Shown piece by piece: positions 23,744-35,559 of a DNA stretch of 64,000 nucleotides. A model generated the notes under the pieces. That model worked only from the letters and a program-made list of their open reading frames with translations. It did no database searches and was not told where the DNA came from. How positions within the stretch are numbered: position 1 is the first letter of the stretch; each line of letters begins with the position of its first letter. This DNA comes from Adiantum capillus-veneris (lineage: Eukaryota > Streptophyta > Polypodiopsida > Polypodiales > Pteridaceae), in NCBI GenBank assembly GCA_014529385.2, contig CM043944.1, forward strand, positions 54,855,768-54,919,767, given 5' to 3'. A program made the position numbers and the translations under genes.

Positions 23744-24413
23744 CTTAAAGGTTATTCTCTCTCACCACTTGGAGTGACCATGATAGGTTTTACATGGCGG
23801 TTTGGTTCCAAGGTCCACCACTTGTCCAAGCTAACTCTATTGAAACATAGAGAGAAGCAAAGGTCCACCACTTGTCCAAGCTAGGGTCCATTGAAACATG
23901 GAGAGAAGGATGCTCCACCATTTGTCCAAGATAGGCTCCATTGAAACATGAAGAGAAGCAAGATGCACGATGTCTCCAAGATGATAGGCTCCATCAAAAT
24001 ACCTTAAACCCACTATATTTCGTAGATGGGGGGTTTACTTTCAAGGTCCACCACTTGTCCAAGCTATTATCGCTAGTAGCATGGTTTGGTCTCAAGATTC
24101 ACCAGTTTTCCACTCTATGTCATTATATGAAGAATATCTGGGTGTTAAGGTCCACCACTTGTCCAACCTATAAGGCTATATCTTAAATGATATTGTTTTT
24201 GACCACTTGGAATGTGCATGATATGTTTTACATGGGGTTTTGTTCCAAGGTCCACCACTTGTCCAAGCTAGATCTATTACATATATATTATACGTACAAT
24301 ATTCAACTAGATTCCCTACCTATCATGTCCAGTAGCATGGATGCTCTAGCTTGAAGGTCCACCACTTGTCCAACCTATACTCTCTTATGTAAGGGAGATC
24401 TCGCTATAAATTC

Positions 24414-24580
24414 AAAACCTTCCCGCCTAAATTTAAAATATTCCTCCCAAATCTTAAATATCCCGCCTAAATTTTAAAATATCCCGCCCAAATTTTAAAA
24501 TTCAAACTTTTTTATAAAAATTTTAATTTTACTACTTAAATTTAAAATATTCCACGCGAAATTGATTTTAAATTCAAGTT
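24414..24580. repeat. AT-rich minisatellite with CCCGCC phrases
   Basis: Imperfect copies, about 25-30 bp, of CCCGCCTAAATTTTAAAATAT and variants, just past the right edge of the main array. Confidence 0.7.
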
Positions 24581-24759
24581 TACCACAAAAAGATATCATT
24601 ATACCACCTAAATTCAAATATGCAAACCTCAAAACATTATATTGTACATAAATTCAAACAAATTCAAATTAACAAGCCTAAACTGATATTAGTTTGCATA
24701 GATATGAATTTATCACACCTAAATTATGTCACCATGTTAGAGAGAGTGGTTAGAGAATT

Positions 24760-24870
24760 TGAACAAGGTCCACCACTTGTCCAACCTAGATACCAAGAAG
24801 GATTGAGTGTACAAGGTATTGTTTGGAGGTCCTTATAGTCCACTGGTCTCAAGGTCCACCACTTGTGGTA
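24760..24870. repeat. Isolated core-motif copies
   Basis: Two GGTCCACCACTTGT copies outside the main array, in the same orientation as it. Confidence 0.8.
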
Positions 24871-25285
24871 AGGGTCACCAAAAAGTGTATATATTCATCC
24901 AAAGAAATACATGTATTTTTGGTCTACATGTCCTAGTTTAAACCATTTATGTCCATTAGGTGTATCACTAAACAACACTACTATTTTTGAGAAACAGAAG
25001 TTACAATCATATCTACAAATGGATTAGAGGAAAATCAACTCAGCATACATCCAGAACTCGCTACAAGAATCGACTTTAACAGATCACGCAAGTAAGTCTT
25101 TCATTCAATTTTACTAGTATTACAATGTGTAGTTATTTGTGATATTTATGTATGTATATATACTATGTATGCATATCGTAATTAAGTGTAATTGTGTATC
25201 TGCATTATGTATGAGTATTACAATGAAATAACACAAATATACATACATACACATAGATAACACAGACGCACACATACATGAGCAT

Positions 25286-25316
25286 GTATTTTCAAGAGAG
25301 AGATAGCAAGATACAG

Positions 25317-25347
<31 letters not shown>

Positions 25348-25352
25348 TAAAT
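25286..25352 (+). repeat. GA/GATA-rich microsatellite
   Basis: Runs of GAGAGA with interspersed GATA, ending in an uninterrupted AGAGAG tract at about 25,326-25,347. Confidence 0.8.
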
Positions 25353-25380
25353 ACCTGTTTTTTAGAGAGAGGAGAGAGAA

Positions 25381-25650
25381 AGATAACAGATTTCACTGTG
25401 TTTATGTATGTGGAAGAGAGGAAGACGATGTATGGGAATATGTGCACGTATTTTCAAGAGAGAGACAACAAGATAACAGATTTCATTGTGGTTATGTATG
25501 TGGAAGTGAGGAAGACGATGTGTGGGAATATGTGCATGTATTTTCAAGAGAGAGACAGCAAGATAACAGATTTCACTGTGGTTATGTATGTGGAAGAGAG
25601 GAAGACGATGTGTGGGAATATGTGTATGTGTGCGGGGATACTTTTAAACT
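25381..25650 (+). repeat. Three direct repeats of 90 bp
   Basis: AGATAACAGATTTCA begins copies at 25,381, 25,471 and 25,561. The 90-bp spacing keeps a frame open across the copies, which explains the long spurious frame. The third copy breaks down after TGTGTATGTG. Confidence 0.85.
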
Positions 25651-26209
25651 ATGTATCTCTGTCTTTTGACGAGAGAGTGTGTGTGCAAGAAGAGTTACAG
25701 AGAACCATCTTCTCTATATGGAGAAAGACAGAGAGTGAGAGAGAGAGAAATACCTGTTTTTTCTCTATTCGTGAGGTGTGCAATGTCTCCCGAGAAGACT
25801 GCCCGATCCTGCCCTTCTGGAAAGCGTTGTGTACGCTGCTGTTTCTTTATCTTGTGCGCGAACTTTCAATCCTATGCACTCCACCTGTGTGTTGTGTACG
25901 ATGCCGAGCTTGCTCCTCTATGCGCGCGTATACTCCAACTGTGTGCGATCCGTGTGCGCTTTCTGTGTGTTTGCTGCTCGCCTGCTTTCTCTGTGTGCGT
26001 TGCTCGTGCGCTCTCTGTGTGCCTAATCTTGATAGGGTTTATTAGAATGCCACGTATGCTACAAGTCCATGTTTTATCATAGGATTAAAAAAAACAAAAG
26101 CAATATAAAAAATTAACCAATTCACACGACCAAAATTAAAGAAATCATGGTTGAAAATATGAAAAACATGCGTAACTCTATACTAGGAATTCACTTTAAA
26201 AAAAAAAAA

Positions 26210-26420
26210 TCTTTGGGCGCCCGTAACTCTTTGACCCCGCCCGGGGCGCTGCCCCGGACCCCGCCCAGAACAATATCCCAAAATCAACCTCCCAAGCCCC
26301 GCCATCGAGAGCGCTATATTCCACATCCCCATCAAGAGCGCTACCCCCAAACTTCACGTGGAAGCGCTGCCTTGTCACCCCATTGTGGCATTGCCCTAAG
26401 ACCCCGCATCTGGAGTGCTA
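26210..26420 (+). other. GC-rich island
   Basis: A sharp change from AT-rich DNA to CCCCGCCCGGGGCGCTGCCC-type sequence. GCGCT recurs several times (for example GAGCGCTA twice). It can fold into GC hairpins. Origin unknown; such C/G-rich phrases are common in plant LTR elements. Confidence 0.5.
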
Positions 26421-26985
26421 AATGGGAACATTCTTCATTAGTGAAATTTTGAACATAAATTATATTAGCATATACTTAAATATAATACAAATATTAACAT
26501 ATTAGCTATACTACTAATTTACTGTAGCAGTTCTAGATTATGTCCCATACTATATTTAAGGTGCCAAAGGTTTGGCCTTATGGTCCTAGATTTAGCCAAG
26601 TGGTCAACACATATAGGACCAAGTGCACACTGTGCCACAAAACTTGGCCACCACTTCACTTGCCAAAGTTTAGGCCACATGGTCAATCCTAAGTTTCCAA
26701 TGTTCTTATTATGTCACCTTTTGCCTCGTGGAAAACCTAGGCTTGTTTTCACATACTCAGGCACTTCAAGCCACAATAAATTGTCATTACTCTTCGGCAA
26801 CCCTTTTGTTCAAGTCTTTGAAAAAACATTGTTTAAGGCCACCCTAAACCATTTTCATTTAGGGGTGTCTAAAACTAGCTTTTTGGCAATTCAAGAAGAA
26901 AATGGTCAAAGTTTTATACTTAGTTTTAACCACTTGACCAATTCAAATATTGGAAAGCAAGGTCTTGTAATACTTTTCTTTGGAC

Positions 26986-28530
26986 ATCACACATTAAAAC
27001 TAGGTCCCTCACTTGTCCAAGCTATGCTCTAATACAATAAAGGGCTTTTGGTTTCAAGATGCACCACTTTCCCAACCTTGATTCCATTAAAGAAGCTAGC
27101 TCTACTTAGACATTTAATAGCAAGGTCCTGCAGCAGTTCAGATTGAACATTTTCCATGGCAGCTAGGTCCACCACTTATCTAAGCTATGCTCTAATAGAG
27201 TAAGGGGGTTTTGGTTTCAAGATCCACCACTTGTCCAAACTTGATTTGGGAAGCAAGGTCCTATAATAGTTTGCTTTGGACATTCACCATTACAACTAAG
27301 TCCACCACTTCTCCAAGCTATGTTCTAATACACTAAGGAGGTTTTGGTTTCAAGGAGAACCACTTGTACGACTTTGTTTTTGGAAGTAAGGTCTTTACAT
27401 AGTTCACCTTGGACCTTGGACATTGGATACTACAACTAAGCCCACCACTTGTCCAAGATATCCTCTATATATAGCCAAAGGGTTTGGGTTTCAAGATTCA
27501 CCACTTTTCCAACCTTTCTTCCATTAAAGAAAGGAGGGGCATTATAACTAGGCCCACCACTTGTCCAAGCTATGCTCTGATATAGAAAGGGGATTTTGGT
27601 TTCAAGGTCCACCACGTGTTCAACCTTGCAAGACTCAAGGGATACTTGGACATCGGAAAGCATAGTCCTATAGTAGTTGATAGGTGGCAGTGGGTATTAC
27701 AACTAGGTCCAACCTATGCTCTCATATAGCAAAGAGGCTTTGCTTTCAAGGTCCACCACTTGTCCAACCTTGCTTCCATTAAAGAAATGAGGGGCTACGT
27801 AAACATTGGCAAGCAAGGTAGCAAGGTCCTAAGGTGTTTCACCTTGGATATTGGGCATTATAACTAGGTCCACCACTTGTCCAAGCTATGCTCTGATAAA
27901 GAAAGGGGATTTTCGTTTCAAGGTCCACCATGTGTTCAACCTTTCTAATATAGAAAGGGGATTTTTGTTTCAAGGTCCACCACGTGTTCAACCTTGAAAG
28001 ACTCAAGGGATACTTGGACATTGGAAAGCATAGTCCTATAGTAGTTGATAGGTGGCAGTGGGTATTAAAACTAGGTCCAACCTATGCTCTAATATAGCAA
28101 AGAGGCTTTGGTTTCAAGGTCCACCACTTGTCCAACCTTACTTCCATTAAAGAAATGAGGGGCTACGTAAACATTGGCAAGCAAGGTAGCAAAGTCCTAA
28201 GGTATTTCACCTTGGATATTGGGCATTATAACTAGGTCCACCACTTGTCCAAGCTATGCTCTGATATAGAAAGGGGATTTTTGTTTCAAGGTCCACCACG
28301 TGTTCAACCTTGAAAGACTCAAGGGATACTTGGACATTGGAAAGCATAGTCCTATAGTAGTTGATAGGTGGCAGTGGGTATTACAACTAGGTCCACCACT
28401 TGTCCAACCTATGCTCTCATATAGCAAAGAGGCTTTGGTTTCAAGGTCCACCACTTGTCCAACCTTGCTTCCATTAATATAGCAAGGAGGATTTGGTCTC
28501 AAGGTTCACCACTTGTCCAACCTATGCAAA
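26986..28530 (-). repeat. Right satellite array, adjoining the transposase-like gene
   Basis: The core (GGTCCACCACTTGTCCAA) is linked by other phrases than in the main array: GCTATGCTCTGATATAGAAAG, ACTCAAGGGATACTTGGACA, GATAGGTGGCAGTGGGTATT. Blocks recur at offsets of about 368 and 317 bp (27,617, 27,985, 28,302). It ends about 90 bp before the transposase-like exon. Confidence 0.85.
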
Positions 28531-28616
28531 CCTTTTTCATGTTGTAGCATGATTTTTTGTTTGAAGAGTATTTTTCTATAACTATGGATTTAACAATGTA
28601 ATCTTTTTACTTACAG

Positions 28617-31600
28617 GATGGACTTCGAATCTGGGGAGAAAGTACATATGATACTTGACAATGAAATCGTTGGTATTGGTTGTGTGTGTAGAACAGATCC
28701 AGATTCCACTTGTGGTGGTACAAAGATAGGGCTGGGAAATGTCTCCATACTAGTGGAGGAATGCTTGAAGGATGTGGTCCTACCTTTTCCTACAATGGAT
28801 ACTTCATCTCTCCAAGGCTCATTATGGAGTGTTGTTCGATGGTCAAAGCTTCTTTTGCAATCTTTTGTATTAAATGGGAACTTAATTGATCCACACGAAA
28901 GCTACAATGGTGATGAAGAACATGATCATTCTGATCCTCTAGTTACAGATGCAATACCTATGACAAGCCCAGAATTTGAAGCAATGATTCGAGAGTCTTG
29001 GAGAAATCAGAGGGTCCTTTTAAAAGATGACACAATGATGCAAACCATGAATGAAGGTACCATCTTATATGTATTTCCACATGATTATGTCAACTTTCAG
29101 GAACTTGGTCCTGATTGTGTGGGTGTGGGTATTGAAAGATAAAATGCAAGCATTCATGATGTGGTTGAAGTGGGTAGCATCACTTTGGTAAAGTGGCCCA
29201 TCAAGCAGACAACAATGTTGAATGGGAGCCCATTACAACGCTTTGTTCCTGTTGATGGCATGCATGCTACATATGAGGATGTATCCAACGATGGCAATGT
29301 TGGAAAAAAACTTGATGGGAGTAATGTTGTCCAGTTGTCAAGGAAGAGACGATACACTTTCATGAACAGGACTCAAAAATCAAAAGCAGCACCAGCTTCG
29401 ACTTTTTACCTTTCAAACAAATCAATTCAAAGGGTATCATGCATTGATTGTTGTGCACAAAAATGCTGCCAATTTGTAGATCGTGATATGGTGACAAGGT
29501 TACGACAACAATTTTGGGGAGAGTCTCAAAAATCACGCACTAATTATGTTTATGATGTTTTTTCTATATGTTATCAGAAAGATGAGAAGTCACGATACCA
29601 ATTCAGGCTAAATGGCTCTATTGTTTGTTGTAGAGCATGGTATGAGCTACATGGAATACCAAAGACATCATTTTATCGATACAAGGAGAACTTTGAAAAT
29701 GGTGTGCGCCAATATGTACATGGGAACACATGTACATTGAGAAGGGGACTTCAACATACTAGTTTAGCAAGAGCACTACTAAATGAGTTTGTGGAAAACA
29801 ACTCTGAGAAGATGCCACATAGAAGTAGAACACTGCTAGATGGCTCAAGAGAGACTCAATTGGTGATTCCATCAACATACAAACAAGTGGATATTTTATG
29901 TGAAATCAACACGACACTTGACCAAATGGGCTATGAGAAGAAGCTATCCCAATCTTCTTTTGGTAGAATTTGGAACAAAGAGTACCCACATGTCACTTTA
30001 ACAAAGACGAGTGAGTTCTCTAAGTGCAATATTTGTAGATCAATCAAGGCAAGGTTAGAAGCTAAACCTTCTCTTGAAGAGAGAGCTCTTCTCTTGAGGG
30101 AGAGAGAAGTTCACATGGCACAACAAAAGAGTTGCAGAAGCCTATATTATGCATGGCGCACGTATTCAGAAACTCAACCACAAAAATATGTATGCATAAT
30201 CCATGATAAGATGGATCAAAAGAAGACTGCCATTCCTAGATTACGCATTGTTCCCAAGGGTGTGGATTCAGGATATAATCTGCAGGTGGCATTGATTGGC
30301 ATGATCACTCATGGACATGGAGAAGGTCATTACGGACACTTTGTCTTGAAAGGTTTGTGGCCAGCTGATCCAAATCTTACAATTGGCTCAATTGCTAATT
30401 GTTTACATAACCTCGAGAGGATAGATAAGCATCCTCTTGGTGATCTAGTAACAAATGGACTTCCAAGGAGCAATATTTCACTACTACATGCTTTGAACTC
30501 AAGGGATGCTTTGGACTACCATAACTTGAGTGATGGAAAAGAGCCCATTGTGCAGTCGTCAGAAATTGCAGAAGAGGAATTGGGGTCAACATTTCGCAGA
30601 TTGCCAGAGAACTTGTTGCTACAATTGGATAATTGTGCAGGGGAAAACAAAAATCGATACTTATTTGCCTATTTGTCAATGCTTGTTGAAAGGGGTGTTT
30701 TCAAAACCATCCAGCTGGGATTTTTAATGGTTGGGCATACACATGAGGACATAGACGCCATGTTTAGTAGGTTTTCAGAGAAGTTGAGAGTTACACAAAC
30801 CTATACTTTGCCACATTTGATGGATACATTATGAAACAGCTCATCTTCATCTCCAGCTCCATTTTTTCTCACAAAGATCCCCGATTTCAAGCAATATTGT
30901 GATGGCTATCTTTGTGATGGACAAGACATACTTGTTGGACATTCCAAACCGCTTCAGTTCAGGTTCTTTATGCAGGATGAGACACCAATGATGCAATATA
31001 AGGCACATGTAGGTGTATCAAGTTGGAGTGGAAGTATTCGCCTTTGGAAAACAGACACAGAAGGCAAGCCAATGTTACCACATGGAGATCCACCTCTAGT
31101 ACAAATGGCGGAGTATGTCAAGGCCCACGAAGAAGTCATTTTGGGGCTAAAGAACTATATAAAATTTTGGAAAAATTTAGGGAATGGTTCAAGTATTCCG
31201 CGATATTATAGGCCCGTGATAGATTATTGGAGTAAGGTAATTAAAGAGATTGGAAAAGCAATCATATCAGAGGGAGTCTTGTATGAAATGTTTTGGCCAA
31301 AAACTCAAGAATATTCTCATCTACAAAGCACTACAATGAATTTGCAACAAGGAGCAGAAAGATTCCTAGGCCTTGAAGAGTTGAACGATCATTTTTGTGG
31401 GCCTCAACGAGATAGGCCAAGGGAAGAGTTTGACCCTATGTCTGATGTGCACCAAGGTGACTTTCTTATGCTTGTTCCGAGTGACACAGAAATCTATCCA
31501 GTGTGGCTTGCAATGGCTTTATCTGACATTGATAATGAGCCTACATCACCAAACTACAGAAAACTCTTGATTCAATATTGGGCACCTTGCGCGAGAAAAA

Positions 31601-31845
31601 GTGGGATGATAGATACTCAAGCTTACAGTAATTGTTGGAAGGGTTATTGGGCTGTCAACTATAAGGACCCACAAGTGTGGGAAACTATAGATGCAATTGT
31701 TTGGTCCTGGAGACCCAACAAAGAAGGACCATTTTCTAGAATAAAGATTCCAGAAAGACATGCTCTAAAAGCCAAAGAAGGCCTCACTCGTGCACATCAG
31801 CCACACTTGGATCAAAGTTCAGATATGGTATCAAATGTGGAGTAG
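28617..31845 (+). pseudogene. DUF8039 / DUF7869-like transposase-related gene with two in-frame stops
   Basis: One frame of 1,076 codons, broken only by TAA at 29,140-29,142 and TGA at 30,832-30,834. It follows a TTTTTACTTACAG acceptor, so earlier exons may exist. Residues about 1-80 resemble DUF8039 of plant transposons (GEKVHMILDNEIVGIG, then LPFPTMD). The middle part has a Cys-rich segment (CIDCCAQKCCQF) and a transposase-like core: Asp in CIIHDKMD (about 30,204), Asp in QLDNCAGENKNRY (30,628), and GHTHEDIDAMFS (about 30,733-30,768), the signature I associate with DUF7869. This spacing fits an RNase-H-like DDE/D fold. The C-terminal third contains GDFLMLVP...YPVWLAMAL...LIQYWAP, like a tudor/BAH reader. 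Each stop is one C-to-T step from Gln or Arg, but that holds for any such stop. No frameshifts. It is the rightmost gene next to the satellite arrays and points away from them. Confidence 0.65.
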
Positions 31846-32139
31846 AATTATGTGGAGCTTCTATTGTGACTATACTAGTCAATTTGTAAACAAAATCTTT
31901 TTTGTATCTTCCTTTGTTTTATGTAATTTATAGTTATTATTCAAATCCATGTGTTGTACATCCTCTTGACTTTTGGTGTTTATCAACACCACAATCCTAT
32001 GAGATTTTCACTTTATTTACTAGCCACACACCTCAATTTTTCCCACTTTAAGTGGAAAATTCCCAAATTACATGAATTCGGTCGATTTGGAGATTCCCAT
32101 AATGTGAGATTTTTACCAAAATACCTAATATGGTCTTGT
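31846..32139 (+). other. 3' flank of the transposase-like gene
   Basis: AT-rich, T-rich 3' UTR-like sequence. A near-palindrome at about 32,037-32,058 (TTTTTCCC..ACTTTAAGT..GGAAAA) could form a hairpin. The truncated copia pol joins at about 32,139. No terminal inverted repeat was recognised. Confidence 0.4.
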
Positions 32140-35100
32140 AACCTGGATCGACATAACCAGGTGGCTGATCCATATACACTTCCTCTTGCAACTCACCATT
32201 CAAGAAGGCATTCTTTACATCCATTTGATGCATAATCCATCCTCTAGATGCAGCCACTGCTATGACAGCTCTCACTGTCGTCATCTTTGCCACTGGAGCA
32301 AAGGTCTCCTCATAGTCTATGCCATACGTCTGTGCATAACCCTTTGCGACCAGCCTTGCCTTGTGACGCTCAATGTTACCATCAGCCTTATGCTTGGTTT
32401 TATACACCCATTTACAGCCAATAGCTTTCTTGCCACTTGGCAATGGCACCAAATCCCATGTGTCATTTGCTTCCAATGCAGCCATCTCTTCATTCATTGC
32501 ATCATCCCAATGCACATTTCCAACTGCATCCTCAAAACATGTGGGCTCCACATCCTGTATCACCTTAGCCATGTAGGCTCGGTGATGCGCTAGATACCCA
32601 TCATAAGTCAATTTTTGAACTGGATTTTTGACTCTATTAGATCTGCGCGGTCCTAGGTCACTCCTTTGCCCTCTAGCATCTTCTTGTACTTTCCTTACAC
32701 CAGGTGTCCTGACAGCCGGAATTCCAAATTCCTCATCAAGACTTTGTTCAGAACCATCTGAATCCATGTCTACATGTGAAAAACCTGATGATGCATCAAC
32801 CATAAAGGGAGGTTCATCAACCTTTTCCTTTCCTTTTCGTGATACATTCTCTGTACCTGTTGGTGGAGTAACCTGCGTACATAGTCTACCATTCCATGGT
32901 TTCTCAACAGAGCCACGAGAAGAGGACTCTTGTGGTCCACTCAAAACCTGTGACTGTGGCCTCACATTTTGTACAACCACATCATCTTTTACATCAGCCC
33001 CAATAGTGCCATGTGCATTACTGTACCAGCTGCTCATCTCATCAAAGACTACATCTCTACTCACTCGTAATTCTCGTGTAGTAGGATTGTAGCACCTGTA
33101 CCCCTTTTGTTCAAGGGAATATCCCACAAGAATACATTTCTCTGCTTTAGGATCCAATTTCCTACGCAACTCATCTGGTACATGCACGTAAGCTATGCAG
33201 CCAAACACTTTCAAGTGTGCCAAATCAGGCTTTGTACCTGTAAACTTTTCCTCAGGTGTTACATCATGCACCGCAGCTGTAGGTGTCCTGTTCATAATGT
33301 ACACAGCTGTATTTACAGCTTCAGCCCAGAAATGATGAGGCATGTTCTTCTCATTCATCAATGCACGTGCAACCTCTGCAATGTGCCTGTTTTTCCTTTC
33401 TGCGACCCCATTCTGCTGTGGAGTATATCTGCATGTAAGCTGCCTGTGTATACCATGCATTCGTAGAAAATCTGAAAAATCAGTACTCTCCCCCTCCATC
33501 TGACCTCAATGTCTTGATTTGCATATCTGTCTCCTTCTCAATCATGACTTTGAAGTCTTGAAAGTGACCAAACACTTCACTTTTGTTACGCATGAAGTAG
33601 ACCCATACTTTCCTTGTATGGTCATCAATGAAAGAGACATAATACCTGCAACCATGTATACTTGCAGTATCGGTTGGACCCCAAACATCTGTGTGCACCA
33701 CCTCAAGTGGCCTTTTACATACATTGCGCTCATGTGGAAATGAGCCCTTTGACTGTTTTCCAAACTGACATGCTGCACACACTTTATGCATACCATCCAC
33801 CTTGAATTTGGGCAAACCTTTTACAATCTGTTTTGATTGCATGCTGCGCAATCTCTGCTCATTGACATGGCCAATGCGTTTGTGCCAAATGTCAACATCA
33901 GCCACAACACCTGTGCCCTGTGCAAATAATGCAGCTTTTACCTCAGGCATGTCTACATTTAGCGTAAACATTCTGCCCACACATTTGCCCTCTGTGATCA
34001 GCTTACAGCCATTCTGGAAATCTTCTACATAACAGCCATTTGGATTGAAGCGAACCTGCAAACCCTGCTCAACCATTTGTCCAACAGAAACAAGATTCTT
34101 TGTAATGTTTGGGACATGAAGTACATCTGCTAAATACTTTGATTTCCCACTCTTCGTATTTAGAGGTATGTCCCCTACATGAGCAATGGGGTGAGCTGTG
34201 TCATCTCCTGTCTGCAAATAGCCTGACACATCTGGTTTGCGCATATCTCTAAACCACTCTCCACGAGACGTCATGTGATTAGAGGCACCTGAATCCACAT
34301 ACCAAACATCATCTTGGGTGGAATTCTCTGCAGTCATTGTATTCATTACATGCTGCATAACAAACATGCGCTCGTTTTTGCTATCATCTGCATCTCTGCT
34401 AGTAGATGCATAGTTGCCCTGTTCTCTCTTTCTACTTGATTTTCCCTTTGGACAGTCACGTGACATGTGACCTCTTTCACCACAAGTCCAACATTCTCTA
34501 CTATCTGGAGTATGTTGCTGCTTGCTTGATCCTGCACCACGACCTCTTTGACTCTCCCTGCCTTGAGACTGGTTTCCCCTGCCACTTGTATTGTTTTGAT
34601 TTGATTGACCTTCCAGAAATTGGCCCCTGCAACCCCTTGGGCCTCGACCACGACCTCTACCTCTACCTCTGTTGGAGTTAGAATAGAAGGCCTGTTCAGA
34701 ATTATTTCTGCCATGAGAAGAAGATGTGTCAAGGTTCTTCTCCTCAAGAATAAGCATAGAAATCAAATCTTGGAACACGGGGATGTCGTCTCTTGTATTC
34801 ATGGAAGACCTAAAATGTACATACTCATCTCCTAGACTATCCAAGCATGCACGGACAATGTCATCGTCTTCCACTGAGACTTTAATAGATCCAAGAGCCT
34901 CAATGATACTCTTGATCTTCAAGGCATAATCATTGATTGAGAGGTTGTTCCTCTTAACCTGATTTAGCTCCGACTTTAGTTGAAGCTTCCTCGCCTTGGT
35001 GTTCACCTCGAACACTCTGCCTAAGTTTCTCCATGCAATGGCGGGGGTTTCAGCATCCTGTAGATAGCCCATCATGCCATCTGTGATGCTCATAGACAGC

Positions 35101-35321
35101 CAATACATCACTTTGCTCTGGCCTTGTTGCCAGTCCCTCAAAGCTTTCCTTTGTTCTGCTGTAGCATTTGCCTCGGGAATCTCTGGTTCCTTTTCATTGT
35201 CTCCTTCTACATAGTCCCAATAACCTTTTCCTTTTAGGAAATTTGTTTTTCTGAACTTCCATGCAGGGTAGTTATTTTTCTCAAGCTTCTCAGTAACAAT
35301 CTGACTGAAACCGTCAGACAT
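32140..35321 (-). pseudogene. copia gag-pol polyprotein, frameshifted and 3'-truncated
   Basis: It starts MSDGFSQIVTEKLEKNNY. The gag domain carries a CCHC knuckle (CWTCGERGHMSRDC). Protease has VDSGASNHM. Integrase has the HHCC zinc motif (HKRIGH...CAAC) and D-D-E residues: HTDVWGP, FIDDHTRK, and a Glu region around [11 protein letters not shown]. One frameshift at about 33,485-33,499, straight after LRSDGGGEY, separates the two frames and is compatible with loss of two bases. RT begins at [18 protein letters not shown] and stops at [10 protein letters not shown]; the last 30 or so codons of the second frame are flanking DNA. Retrotransposition function is lost. Confidence 0.9.
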
Positions 35322-35559
35322 CTTGAAGCACTAAGACAAAATAGCTGCAATCTGCAAAAACCTGCAAATTTGCTGAACCTGCTATCGTGGTTCCTGTAAC
35401 GCTTTCTACACTCAACGAGTGTCCACAATCAAGCGTTTCACAACCACTGTACTTGTACAGTAAATCTCTGTATACTGCACTTTGGAGACCTGTTCAGAAA
35501 CTTGTGCGAACGAAGGGATTGTGATGCTCTTGCTCTCTTAGCCTCTCTTGCCTGTACCA

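Larger units (their letters stand above)
13757..24400 (-). repeat. Main satellite array, about 10.6 kb, nested repeat structure
   Basis: The core reads AAGGTCCACCACTTGTCCAA on the plus strand, so it is on the minus strand relative to the left array. Each unit of about 425-442 bp contains about four to five core copies with set linkers: AGCTAACTCTATTGAAACA, AGCTAGGGTCCATTGAAAC, TGCTCCACCATTTGTCC, GTGCACCATGTCTCCAAG, CACTCTATGTCATTATATT. Shorter units (about 350 bp) lack the middle. Identity rises from left to right and is highest at 18.4-23.8 kb. The array begins just upstream of the ParB exon (scattered copies from about 13,830). Recurrent 90-residue frames start with TTG and read the same core in all three frames, so they are not genes. 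Confidence 0.9.
24871..26985. other. Gene-free spacer with simple repeats and a GC-rich island
   Basis: Mostly AT-rich or low-complexity sequence. Open frames at 25.4-26.1 kb arise from GA-rich and TGTG-rich runs and are Cys/Arg-rich nonsense, so I do not call them genes. From 26.5 kb phrases related to the core (ACTTGGCCACCACTT, AAGTGGTCAA) appear in degenerate form. Confidence 0.5.

Noticed and set aside
13757-24400. CRISPR-like appearance (short repeat with spacers)
   Set aside because: The spacers are themselves repeated, unit lengths vary, no cas genes are present and the DNA is eukaryotic.
24620-24838. 72-residue frame beside the array
   Set aside because: AT-rich sequence running into core-motif copies, with no supporting signal.
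25398-26082. Long overlapping frames of 215 and 143 residues
   Set aside because: The first part is three 90-bp repeats, whose length happens to be a multiple of three. The rest is GA- and TGTG-rich low complexity giving Cys/Arg-rich nonsense.
26580-27032. 150-residue open frame
   Set aside because: It overlaps degenerate relatives of the array core and shows no domain or codon signal.
28617-31845. Stop-codon reassignment or nuclear RNA editing to rescue the two stops
   Set aside because: Normal stops are used elsewhere in the window, and U-to-C editing is known from organelles of some land plants, not from nuclear genes. Ordinary decay is more likely.
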